Below, piece after piece: positions 36,188 through 43,046 of a DNA stretch of 43,046 nt. Numbering within the stretch: position 1 is the stretch's first letter; each line of letters starts with the position of its first letter. Origin of the DNA: Bacteroidota bacterium. Its GTDB lineage: Bacteria; Bacteroidota; Bacteroidia; Cytophagales; Cyclobacteriaceae. Location of the stretch: assembly GCA_022571715.1 (NCBI GenBank), contig JACZXH010000025.1, positions 1 through 43,046 on the forward strand, given 5' to 3'. The notes under the pieces are model-generated. The model was given only the letters and a program-made list of their open reading frames with translations, made no database searches and was not told where the DNA came from. A program made the translations under genes and the position numbers.

Positions 36188-37537
36188 TCATCCGATTCGT
36201 TCAACAAAAGGACCTTCTGTTTTTACTCTTACTTCTTCAATAGAAGATCCGGGCATAAGTTCGGTTAAAATCAGTTGATCTATATCTATTACAAATACAG
36301 CCAAGTCAGTGATGATCATGTCCACCGCATTGAGAGCGGTTAGCGGCAGTGTACATTGGTTGACGATCTTTGATATACCTTCCTTATTTAGATGCATCAT
36401 GGTTATGATCAATTTGTTTGCACCGGTTGCCAGGTCCATAGCGCCGCCTACACCTAAAAGTGGTTTACCAGGTACTGCCCAGTTTGCCAGGTTGCCATGA
36501 CTATCTACCTGCAAAGCTCCCATCACTGCCACATCGATGTGCCCTCCCCGAATCATTCCGAAAGAAGTTGTAGAATCGAAATAACTTGCTCCTGGTAGTG
36601 CGGTAACGGGAATTTTACCAGCATTGACCGGATTATGCATTGCTCCACTTCCGTCTTCTGGTTCGGGTCCAACTCCGAGCATGCCGTTTTCGGTGTGTAG
36701 AATAATACCGTCATCAGATTTGATAAGATCAGCAATCAAAGTAGGTATTCCAATGCCAAGATTAACAATATCCCCCTTTTTTAGCTCTTTTAAAGCCCTT
36801 TTGGCAATAGACATTCTATTGCCATCAACTTTTTTAAGGCTTCCTTTCACAGATGCGGAGGATCCAAGGTCCTGTTCCTCCAGTTTCGCTACAACAAGAT
36901 AGTCCACAAAACATGCTTGCGTATGAATTTGATTTGGATCCAGCTCACCCACCTCCACAATCTCTTCCACCTCCGCAATCACCACATCTGCAGCTGTTGC
37001 CATTGCAGGGTTAAAGTTTTGTTCCGTGAGTCGATAAATCAGGTTTCCGACTGTATCAGCTTTCCAGGCTCTAATAAATGCTATATTCCCCCGTATGGAT
37101 GGTACAAATACCTGGTCACTGCCATTTAAGTTACGAATTTCAATTCCTTCGGCCAATTTCGTCCCAACAGATGATGGCGTAAAAAAACCGCCAATGCCCA
37201 TGCCTCCGGCCCGGATTGCTTCTCCGAGGGTCCCTTGAGGAAGTAGTTCGTATTCAACGTTTCTATTCTGAGCAGCCCTTACCGCGTCCGGATTGCTGGT
37301 AAAAAATGACCCCACCATCTTTTTAATTTGACCGTTCAAAAGTAGTCTCCCCCCTCCAAGTTTGGATTCACCTACATTATTTCCAATATAGGTAAGGTTT
37401 TTAGTAGTAGTTTGAGCCAATGCATGCAATAAATGAACTGGATTTCCGGTCATTCCAAATCCTCCACAAAGTATCGTATCCCCATCTTTTACTTTACCGG
37501 CTCCTGCTTCGACTGAAATTATGGAGATTATTTTCAT
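36188..37537 (-). CDS. Fused 3-oxoacid CoA-transferase (A and B subunits in one chain)
   Basis: The 449-residue product joins both family I CoA-transferase subunits. The A part (about 1-225) has [16 protein letters not shown] and [11 protein letters not shown]. The B part (about 240-449) has [12 protein letters not shown] and the catalytic Glu283 in [11 protein letters not shown]. Members move CoA from succinyl-CoA to acetoacetate or 3-oxoadipate. Context with a hydroxyquinol pathway makes 3-oxoadipate the likely substrate (PcaIJ role), giving 3-oxoadipyl-CoA. It overlaps the MFS gene by four bases and is the last gene of the leftward unit. No separate thiolase lies in the window. Confidence 0.9.
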   Translation of the reverse strand: MKIISIISVEAGAGKVKDGDTILCGGFGMTGNPVHLLHALAQTTTKNLTYIGNNVGESKLGGGRLLLNGQIKKMVGSFFTSNPDAVRAAQNRNVEYELLPQGTLGEAIRAGGMGIGGFFTPSSVGTKLAEGIEIRNLNGSDQVFVPSIRGNIAFIRAWKADTVGNLIYRLTEQNFNPAMATAADVVIAEVEEIVEVGELDPNQIHTQACFVDYLVVAKLEEQDLGSSASVKGSLKKVDGNRMSIAKRALKELKKGDIVNLGIGIPTLIADLIKSDDGIILHTENGMLGVGPEPEDGSGAMHNPVNAGKIPVTALPGASYFDSTTSFGMIRGGHIDVAVMGALQVDSHGNLANWAVPGKPLLGVGGAMDLATGANKLIITMMHLNKEGISKIVNQCTLPLTALNAVDMIITDLAVFVIDIDQLILTELMPGSSIEEVRVKTEGPFVERIG

Positions 37538-38790
37538 ACCGCCCGACTTAATTTTGAAATTTTTTTGGGAGCCGTTTCCGTTAAGAAAAGGCTTACTATG
37601 GCACCTAATATCACCCCTACAAGAGCCAGGTATAGCACATTTTCAATTCCAAAATTTTCCGCAATGTATCCTCCTATAAGAGGAGCCACTCCACCGCCAA
37701 ATATTTCGCCAGCACCAACCACAAGGCCAATTGAAGAGGCCACCAAACCAGCAGGAGCTGATTCAGTAGAAATCGGACCTGTAATCAGGGCAATATTGCC
37801 CAGGCAGAAAAACGAAACAACAAACAAAGTAGCAAACAGATAGTTGATATTTACCCCTGTTTGGGCAAAAAGCCAAACGAATACTGCTGCACCTGCGAAG
37901 CTGATGATAGCAACAATTTTACGCCCCAGGATGTCAGAAATTCCAGGAAGGGCAAATTGACCTGCGAACCCTCCAAATCCAATGGCTGACGTTACCAATC
38001 CCATTTGCTGGGGGGAAAGACCTAAGTAGTTTTCCAGATACAAGGGCACCATGGCGCCAAGGACAAAAATGCAGGACATGCAGCAAAACAAAGCGAGCAT
38101 GCAAATCATGATGTTTTTAGTTTTTATGATTTCTAACCAATTATTCTTATTGTTTGGAACTGCTTTAGGAAGACTTACAGATTGGCTTGGTTTCGCAGGG
38201 TCCTTCAGCACAAAATACATCAATACTCCCACAATGAAACCTGGGATAGCTACTATCCAAAATACTTCCCGCCATGAGGGCAACACTAACAACAATTGTG
38301 TAGCGATAATAGGGCCTAAGGCCAGACCGAATAACGGAAAACCGCTTTGCTGAATACCTTGTAATAATCCTCTTCTCGAGGGTTTGGCGGCAAATGCGGT
38401 TGCAGCAAAACTAGTGGGACAGTAGGCCCCTTCTGATGCCCCCATCAGCGACCTGATTAATATCAGGCTCACCAGGCCGGTGGCCATACCGGAAAATCCT
38501 GACATTATTGAAAAAAATAAAATAGCAGGAATAAGTATCTTCCGGTGACCGAAGCGGTCAGACAGGCTACCGGTAAATATGGCAAATACACCCCATAGTA
38601 TTCCCAGTGCTCCAAAAATATAACCTACATCCTGATAATTGAGGTTGAGATCGGGGATCATAGAGGGCAGCAGAGGGGCAATGATCCATCGATCAAGTCC
38701 TACAAGACCGAATCCAATCGAGAGCAAAGTCACAGCTTTCCATTCGTACTTGCGGTTCCAGCTTGACTGATTCTTATCGATTATGTCCAT
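37534..38790 (-). CDS. MFS transporter (probably aromatic acid or phenol uptake)
   Basis: The 418-residue protein has about 12 membrane segments and the MFS loop motif [16 protein letters not shown] between segments 2 and 3. [20 protein letters not shown] and [12 protein letters not shown] mark the second half. It resembles the anion:cation symporter branch that carries organic and aromatic acids. It lies between the monooxygenase and CoA-transferase genes, with 2-base and 4-base junctions, so it should import the substrate of the pathway. The substrate itself is inferred from context only. Confidence 0.9.
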   Translation of the reverse strand: MDIIDKNQSSWNRKYEWKAVTLLSIGFGLVGLDRWIIAPLLPSMIPDLNLNYQDVGYIFGALGILWGVFAIFTGSLSDRFGHRKILIPAILFFSIMSGFSGMATGLVSLILIRSLMGASEGAYCPTSFAATAFAAKPSRRGLLQGIQQSGFPLFGLALGPIIATQLLLVLPSWREVFWIVAIPGFIVGVLMYFVLKDPAKPSQSVSLPKAVPNNKNNWLEIIKTKNIMICMLALFCCMSCIFVLGAMVPLYLENYLGLSPQQMGLVTSAIGFGGFAGQFALPGISDILGRKIVAIISFAGAAVFVWLFAQTGVNINYLFATLFVVSFFCLGNIALITGPISTESAPAGLVASSIGLVVGAGEIFGGGVAPLIGGYIAENFGIENVLYLALVGVILGAIVSLFLTETAPKKISKLSRAV

Positions 38791-38792
38791 AT

Positions 38793-40547
38793 TTATTCCC
38801 CTAATATTTGGTTAAATACATTTCTGAGATCTGATTCAGGTGAATCCGTTACAGATTGTGTTCTGAAGGCTACATGAAAGTCTGGTCTTACTACCAGACA
38901 TCCCGAATCATTAATTTCCCTGGCGTCAGCCCATTCTCCATATAGGTCTGTATAATCCCGGTCCGGGCCTATCTGGATGGCATTGATCTCGATACGTAGT
39001 TCTTTGGCAATCACGCTGACCCCTTCGATCCATTTCTCACCACCGATACCGGTGAAAAGTGTGAATTTACCTTTTCCGGCAAGATCCAGTGTGGAAATTT
39101 TATATCCGTTGTCACCCAGCCAAACATGAGGTAAGCGCGCTCCTGGCCAGGAAGTCGCTTGAAAATAAAGCTCCTTGTCCCTTTTATATTCAGGCTCAGG
39201 GGTTCCATCCGAGACAATAGCATTGGAATAATACCTTTGATTCATTTCCACGCCATGACAGTTGAACTCAAAGGATTTGAACAGGATCGACTTTCTAAGT
39301 GCCTCTCGCTGCACTTCTGCTTCGTGCGTAACTTCCTTTCGTCTGGCCATATTAGCCTTCATTTGTTCCGGGTCCGTAGTGTTTAGAAGTCCAAGGGATT
39401 CGAAAATGGGTCCAAATTCCTTGATGCTTTTATTGGCCCGTTCAACTATTTGTTTAGCTATAGGTGCACGCTCATCCTGGTAGGTGTCTAAAAGAGTGGG
39501 ATTTGCATGGCCCTTTAACACCATAGATAGCTTCCATGAAAGATTGAAAGCATCCTGTATGGAAGTATTTGAACCTAATCCATTGGAAGGAGGGTGCCGA
39601 TGAATGGCGTCACCAACGCAAAAAACACGGTCTTTATAGATCTTGGTGGCAAAACAATGGTTTACAGTCCATGTGGATGTAGATAGTATTTCAATTGGTA
39701 TAGATTCGTCACCTACAAGTTTATGAGTAATATCTCTGGCCATTTTGTCAGAGACTTCCGGAGCATCTTCATTGATATCATATCCCCATAATATAAGCCA
39801 TTCATTCCAGGGACGTACCATTCTTATCACCCCCATGCCAATACCACCAACATCCGATCCGGGTTGAAGTACCCAATACAATACACTCGGTCTATGGGCC
39901 ACATATTTCGAAAGATCCATTCTACAAAAAATATTCATACTTCCAGCAACTCCCATTTCGCCGGCGAATGGCAAACCAATATCCTCCGCGACCTTACTAT
40001 TCCCACCATCAGCGCCGATGAGGTATTTACATCTTATTTTGAATTCTTCATCGGAAAGACGGTCTCGCACAAGTACTGTAACGCCTTGTGCATTTTGTTC
40101 AAGACTGAGATATTCTGTATCAAACTGATATTTTGATCCCCTGCGTGCACCAACACCCACCAGAATGGGTTCGGTAAGATCCTGTGGAATGTCACATATT
40201 TTGGTAGGACTTGCGAGTGTAAAATCAGCCATTCTATTGGGATGGTTTCCCCATGAATAAAGCCTTCCAAGCTCTTCGCCTGCCAGACTGGTGCAAAAAA
40301 CATTATTACCCATCAACTCCTGAGGTGTGGCTTTTTCCTTGATCTCTTCTTCTATTCCTAAATCGCGAAAAATTTCCATTGTTCGCTGGTTGGTGATATG
40401 CGCTCTGGGTCCGTCAGCCAGCCAGTTGTATCTGGTAACTACAACATTTTTAATCCCATAGGTACTCAACAGCGCAGAAACTGCAGAACCGGCAGGCCCG
40501 CTACCAATAATTAAAACGTCAGTTTCAAACTTATAAATGTTAGGCAT
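38793..40547 (-). CDS. FAD-dependent phenol hydroxylase (TfdB/PheA-like aromatic monooxygenase)
   Basis: The 584-residue product from the ATG at 40547 fits the TfdB/phenol 2-monooxygenase group: FAD motif GSGPAG at 15-20, DGPRAHITNQRTMEIFRDLG, and the second FAD motif GDAIHRHPPSNGLGSNTSIQ at about 312-331, followed by a thioredoxin-like C-terminal domain. These enzymes ortho-hydroxylate phenols using NAD(P)H and oxygen. With a hydroxyquinol dioxygenase and maleylacetate reductase next door, resorcinol (giving hydroxyquinol) or a close relative is the best guess for its substrate. It is the first gene of the leftward unit. The longer frame to 40613 adds residues unlike the family. Confidence 0.92.
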   Translation of the reverse strand: MPNIYKFETDVLIIGSGPAGSAVSALLSTYGIKNVVVTRYNWLADGPRAHITNQRTMEIFRDLGIEEEIKEKATPQELMGNNVFCTSLAGEELGRLYSWGNHPNRMADFTLASPTKICDIPQDLTEPILVGVGARRGSKYQFDTEYLSLEQNAQGVTVLVRDRLSDEEFKIRCKYLIGADGGNSKVAEDIGLPFAGEMGVAGSMNIFCRMDLSKYVAHRPSVLYWVLQPGSDVGGIGMGVIRMVRPWNEWLILWGYDINEDAPEVSDKMARDITHKLVGDESIPIEILSTSTWTVNHCFATKIYKDRVFCVGDAIHRHPPSNGLGSNTSIQDAFNLSWKLSMVLKGHANPTLLDTYQDERAPIAKQIVERANKSIKEFGPIFESLGLLNTTDPEQMKANMARRKEVTHEAEVQREALRKSILFKSFEFNCHGVEMNQRYYSNAIVSDGTPEPEYKRDKELYFQATSWPGARLPHVWLGDNGYKISTLDLAGKGKFTLFTGIGGEKWIEGVSVIAKELRIEINAIQIGPDRDYTDLYGEWADAREINDSGCLVVRPDFHVAFRTQSVTDSPESDLRNVFNQILGE

Positions 40548-40566
40548 AAGTGTGTATGATTGGTTA

Positions 40567-40597
40567 TTTGAAAATAAGTTTATATAACGTACATTTG
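40567..40597 (+). promoter_or_regulatory. Bacteroidota-type promoter of the dioxygenase unit, with overlapping palindrome
   Basis: TTTG at 40567-40570, a 19-base spacer, and TACATTTG at 40590-40597 match the -33/-7 consensus exactly in sequence and spacing. The predicted start is about 40 bases before the dioxygenase ATG at 40646. TACAT at 40590-40594 and ATGTA at 40602-40606 form a short inverted repeat over the -7 box and start point, a plausible operator for the IclR regulator. The leftward unit starts in the same 98-base spacer. Confidence 0.65.
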
Positions 40598-40645
40598 TTT
40601 TATGTAAGTACAATTATAGTGCATTTTTCGGTTTAATAAAACACC

Positions 40646-41515
40646 ATGAGAAATATTACAGAAGACAATTTGGTAGATATCGTACTGGAGCGTTTGAATT
40701 CTGAGTCAGAAAGGGATTATGAAGTCATTTCAAAATTTATCAAGCATATTCATGCTTTTATAAAGGACCTGGAGCCTACCGAAGAAGAATGGTTCAAAGC
40801 GATCGATTTCCTTACAAGAACCGGCCAGACTTGCAATGATAAGCGTCAGGAGTTTATTCTGTTGTCAGACGTATTAGGGGTTTCAATGCTCGTGGATTCA
40901 ATAAATCATAGAACAAAAAAGAATATTACAGAAACAACGGTAACCGGACCTTTCCATACCTCTGCACTGAATTTTGAGATGGGAGACAATATTGCAAGGG
41001 GAGATGAAGGAAAAAGAGGAGAACCCATGGTTATGAGGGGTCTGATACTTGATGAGAATAATCGGCCGCTTGAAAAAGCACTTATTGATGTCTGGCAATC
41101 AGACGATATCGGATATTATGATATTCAGGATACCAATCAACCTGAAATGAACCTGAGAGGAGTTTTTGAAACCGACGAAACCGGTGAGTTTTGGTTCAGA
41201 ACGATCAAGCCTAAAGCTTATCCTGTACCTACAGATGGTCCGGTAGGTGAACTTTTGCGAGCATCAGGAAGACACCCTATGCGTCCGGCCCATATCCACT
41301 TTTGGATTAAAGCAGATGGGTGTCAGCAATTGATCACGCACTTATTTGTAGCAGGTGATGAGCACCTCGATTCAGATGCAGTCTTTGGCGTAAAAGAATC
41401 ACTCATACTTGATTTTAAATTAAATCATAGCACCGAAGATGCAGATAAATGGCAGGTGGAATCTCCCTTTTATGATGTGGTATATGATTTTAAACTGGCC
41501 AGGCAGAAAACCTAA
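40646..41515 (+). CDS. Intradiol ring-cleavage dioxygenase, hydroxyquinol 1,2-dioxygenase type
   Basis: The enzyme cleaves hydroxyquinol (benzene-1,2,4-triol) between its adjacent hydroxyls to maleylacetate. The 289-residue product has the alpha-helical catechol-dioxygenase N-terminal dimer domain (about 10-95) and then the beta-sandwich core. The non-haem Fe(III) ligands are Tyr158 (DIGYYDIQ), Tyr192 (KAYPVP), His216 and His218 (RPAHIHFW). AYPVPTDGPVGELL and YLDSDAVFGVK-like HLDSDAVFGVKESLI are typical of the hydroxyquinol branch rather than CatA. The following maleylacetate reductase gene fits. It is first in the rightward unit. Confidence 0.93.
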   Translation: MRNITEDNLVDIVLERLNSESERDYEVISKFIKHIHAFIKDLEPTEEEWFKAIDFLTRTGQTCNDKRQEFILLSDVLGVSMLVDSINHRTKKNITETTVTGPFHTSALNFEMGDNIARGDEGKRGEPMVMRGLILDENNRPLEKALIDVWQSDDIGYYDIQDTNQPEMNLRGVFETDETGEFWFRTIKPKAYPVPTDGPVGELLRASGRHPMRPAHIHFWIKADGCQQLITHLFVAGDEHLDSDAVFGVKESLILDFKLNHSTEDADKWQVESPFYDVVYDFKLARQKT

Positions 41516-41608
41516 ATGAATGAAAAGTATAGCGAATACGGATTCAGAGCCTATCAACCATTAAAAAAATGATTTGCGTTCATCTTTTATATAAGAAATT
41601 TGAACCGG

Positions 41609-42388
41609 ATGAGTAGTGAGAAAATAAAAAAATCTGATTTCGTGCAATCCCTGGAGAAGGGTCTGAAAGTAATTGCAATATTTGACGACGAACATCGAGA
41701 AATGACACTTACGGAGGTTGCGAATAAAGTAGAGCTTACAAGGGCTAATGCCCGTAGAATTCTGCTTACTTTACAATATTTGGATTATGTGAAATGCAAA
41801 GACGGCAAATTCTTTTCATTGACGGCAAAAGTGCTTTGCCTGGGCTATTCCTTTTTATCATCTTTATCTTTCAAAGAACTGGCACAACCTTACATCCAGG
41901 CCCTGGCCACTAATATCAATGAATCTTGCTCAATGTCTGTATTAGAGGGCAAAGACATTGTGTATGTTGCCAGGGTTCAAACAAAGCGAATCATGACTAT
42001 TTCTTTGGGTATTGGCTCGCGATTACCAATTCATGCCACTTCCATGGGAAGAGTACTAATGTCTGGAATGGTACAAAAGGATTTAGAAAAAATCTTAGAT
42101 AAGATAGATCTTGAAGCCTACACGCCTCACACCATTACCAGCAAGCAGGAGTTAATCAAGAGTATTAATATTATAAAACAGCGTGGCTGGGCGCTTGCTG
42201 ATCAGGAACTGGAGATTGGTGTAAGATCCATTGCCTGTCCGGTGAAAGACAAAGAAGGAAAGACCATAGCAGCTTTAAATATAAGCGGGCATGCCAGCCG
42301 GGTAACGAAAGAAGAGATGATAGATAATTATCTGCCACCATTACAAAAGACAGTTGAAGAAATAGAAAGCGCTTTGCATAAACTTTAG
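41609..42388 (+). CDS. IclR family transcriptional regulator
   Basis: The 259-residue product, from the ATG at 41609, has an N-terminal winged helix-turn-helix (about 8-75: SLEKGLKVIAIFDD, MTLTEVANKVELTRANARRI) and an IclR ligand-binding domain (about 85-255: IQALATNINESCSMSVLEG, GSRLPIHATSMGRVLMSG, VRSIACPVKDKEGKTIAALNI). IclR proteins such as PcaR and PobR control aromatic catabolism. It lies between the dioxygenase and maleylacetate reductase genes and should control both divergent units. Activator or repressor mode cannot be told. A TTG 9 bases upstream is the unlikely alternative start. Confidence 0.93.
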   Translation: MSSEKIKKSDFVQSLEKGLKVIAIFDDEHREMTLTEVANKVELTRANARRILLTLQYLDYVKCKDGKFFSLTAKVLCLGYSFLSSLSFKELAQPYIQALATNINESCSMSVLEGKDIVYVARVQTKRIMTISLGIGSRLPIHATSMGRVLMSGMVQKDLEKILDKIDLEAYTPHTITSKQELIKSINIIKQRGWALADQELEIGVRSIACPVKDKEGKTIAALNISGHASRVTKEEMIDNYLPPLQKTVEEIESALHKL

Positions 42389-42391
42389 ATT

Positions 42392-43046
42392 ATGAATTTT
42401 GACTACAGGTCCTATCCAAATAAGATTCACTTTGGCTATGGTAAAATTTCAATTTTACCTGACCTGTTAAAGGATTATAAAAAGATCATGGTATTTGCAG
42501 AACACCTGATGGATCGCTATGTGACTGAATTGAAATCAGTTTTGGGACAATACAGGATCTTCCAATTTTCAAATATTGTGCAGCATGTACCGGAAAACCT
42601 TGTCCGGGAAGCTCACGATAAATTAAGTGCGGTCAAACCGGACGTGCTTGTATCGATTGGAGGTGGATCTTCGCTGGGTCTGGCGAAGGCTTTGGCAATC
42701 GAATCAAGGCTGCCGATCATTGCTGTCCCAACGACATTCGCAGGTTCCGAACAGACTAATATCTGGGGTATCACTACCCGGGAAGGGAAGACCACAGGAA
42801 GATCTGACTGGGTTTTACCTCGTGTTGTAATTTACGATCCGGACCTGACCATCACCATGCCTTTAGACCTGGCGGTAACAAGCGCGATGAACGCCATGGC
42901 CCATTTAATGGAAGCCATTTATTCACCCGGAGGAAATCCAATCACCCGTTACAATGCCCTGCTGGGTATGAAGGAGTTGAAAAAAGGATTGGAAGAAGTT
43001 GCGAAAAGTAAAAGTCTTACCAGGGAGGCTAACGAAAAGATCCTGT
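42392..43046 (+). CDS. Maleylacetate reductase (N-terminal 218 codons, cut by window edge)
   Basis: The enzyme reduces maleylacetate to 3-oxoadipate with NAD(P)H. The frame starts at the ATG at 42392, 3 bases after the IclR stop, and runs open off the right edge. It belongs to the iron-containing alcohol dehydrogenase superfamily, maleylacetate reductase branch: IHFGYGKI near the N-terminus, cofactor motif GGGSSLGLAKALAIE at about 90-104, VPTTFAGSEQTNIWGIT at 112-128, VLPRVVIYDPDLT and the SAMNAMAHLMEAIYSP motif with His171. It links ring cleavage to the 3-oxoadipate stage. Confidence 0.92.
   Translation, partial: MNFDYRSYPNKIHFGYGKISILPDLLKDYKKIMVFAEHLMDRYVTELKSVLGQYRIFQFSNIVQHVPENLVREAHDKLSAVKPDVLVSIGGGSSLGLAKALAIESRLPIIAVPTTFAGSEQTNIWGITTREGKTTGRSDWVLPRVVIYDPDLTITMPLDLAVTSAMNAMAHLMEAIYSPGGNPITRYNALLGMKELKKGLEEVAKSKSLTREANEKIL

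Noticed and set aside
40646-41515. Reading the dioxygenase as catechol 1,2-dioxygenase of the ordinary 3-oxoadipate pathway
   Set aside because: No muconate cycloisomerase or muconolactone isomerase is present, and a maleylacetate reductase follows, which fits hydroxyquinol cleavage.

Overview
The window is chromosomal DNA of a Bacteroidota bacterium, most likely a gliding member of the Cytophagales or a close relative. The evidence is a GldB-type gliding lipoprotein, many lipobox and outer-membrane beta-barrel proteins, a DUF5723 protein, Bacteroidota-style -7 elements (TAnnTTTG) in front of several genes, and few clear Shine-Dalgarno sites. Genus and species cannot be read from the sequence. 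No rRNA, tRNA, CRISPR array or intact insertion sequence was seen.

Layout. 1-6.4 kb: the 5' part of uvrA (minus, cut by the left edge), an ECF sigma factor with an overlapping small gene and nth, then asnB abutting a glycosyltransferase. 6.5-12 kb: gldB, a GPP34/GOLPH3-like protein, a small lipoprotein, a secreted glycan pair (GHL10/DUF187-type hydrolase and CBM9-like protein), and an outer-membrane barrel. 12-21 kb: YjbQ-type protein, beta-helix lipoprotein, prfA, a haem-motif DUF3365 lipoprotein, a secreted S9 peptidase, a Kazal-type lipoprotein, a tag-type DNA glycosylase, and a coupled amidohydrolase/SDR pair. 21-28 kb: a decayed intergenic stretch, a VOC protein, a large lipoprotein coupled to a DUF5723 protein, a PLP decarboxylase, a gene graveyard holding a tyrosine-recombinase remnant, and a TM2 protein. 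28-36 kb: methyltransferase, S1/P1 nuclease, GH113-like protein, a second small lipoprotein related to the one at 8.6 kb, a caspase-like TPR protein, a broken carboxypeptidase-regulatory-domain gene and an Ntn hydrolase.

36-43 kb holds the most coherent system: two divergent transcription units for aromatic degradation. The leftward unit encodes a TfdB-like FAD phenol monooxygenase, an MFS transporter and a fused 3-oxoacid CoA-transferase. The rightward unit encodes an intradiol dioxygenase of hydroxyquinol 1,2-dioxygenase type, an IclR regulator and a maleylacetate reductase (cut by the right edge). Together they would import a phenol (resorcinol is the simplest candidate), hydroxylate it to hydroxyquinol, cleave the ring to maleylacetate, reduce that to 3-oxoadipate and activate it with CoA. 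The final thiolase is not in the window. A Bacteroidota-type promoter (TTTG, 19 bases, TACATTTG) lies in the 98-base divergent spacer.

Annotated starts are moved to an internal ATG wherever the longest frame began at an implausible TTG upstream. All functions are homology inferences made by eye.
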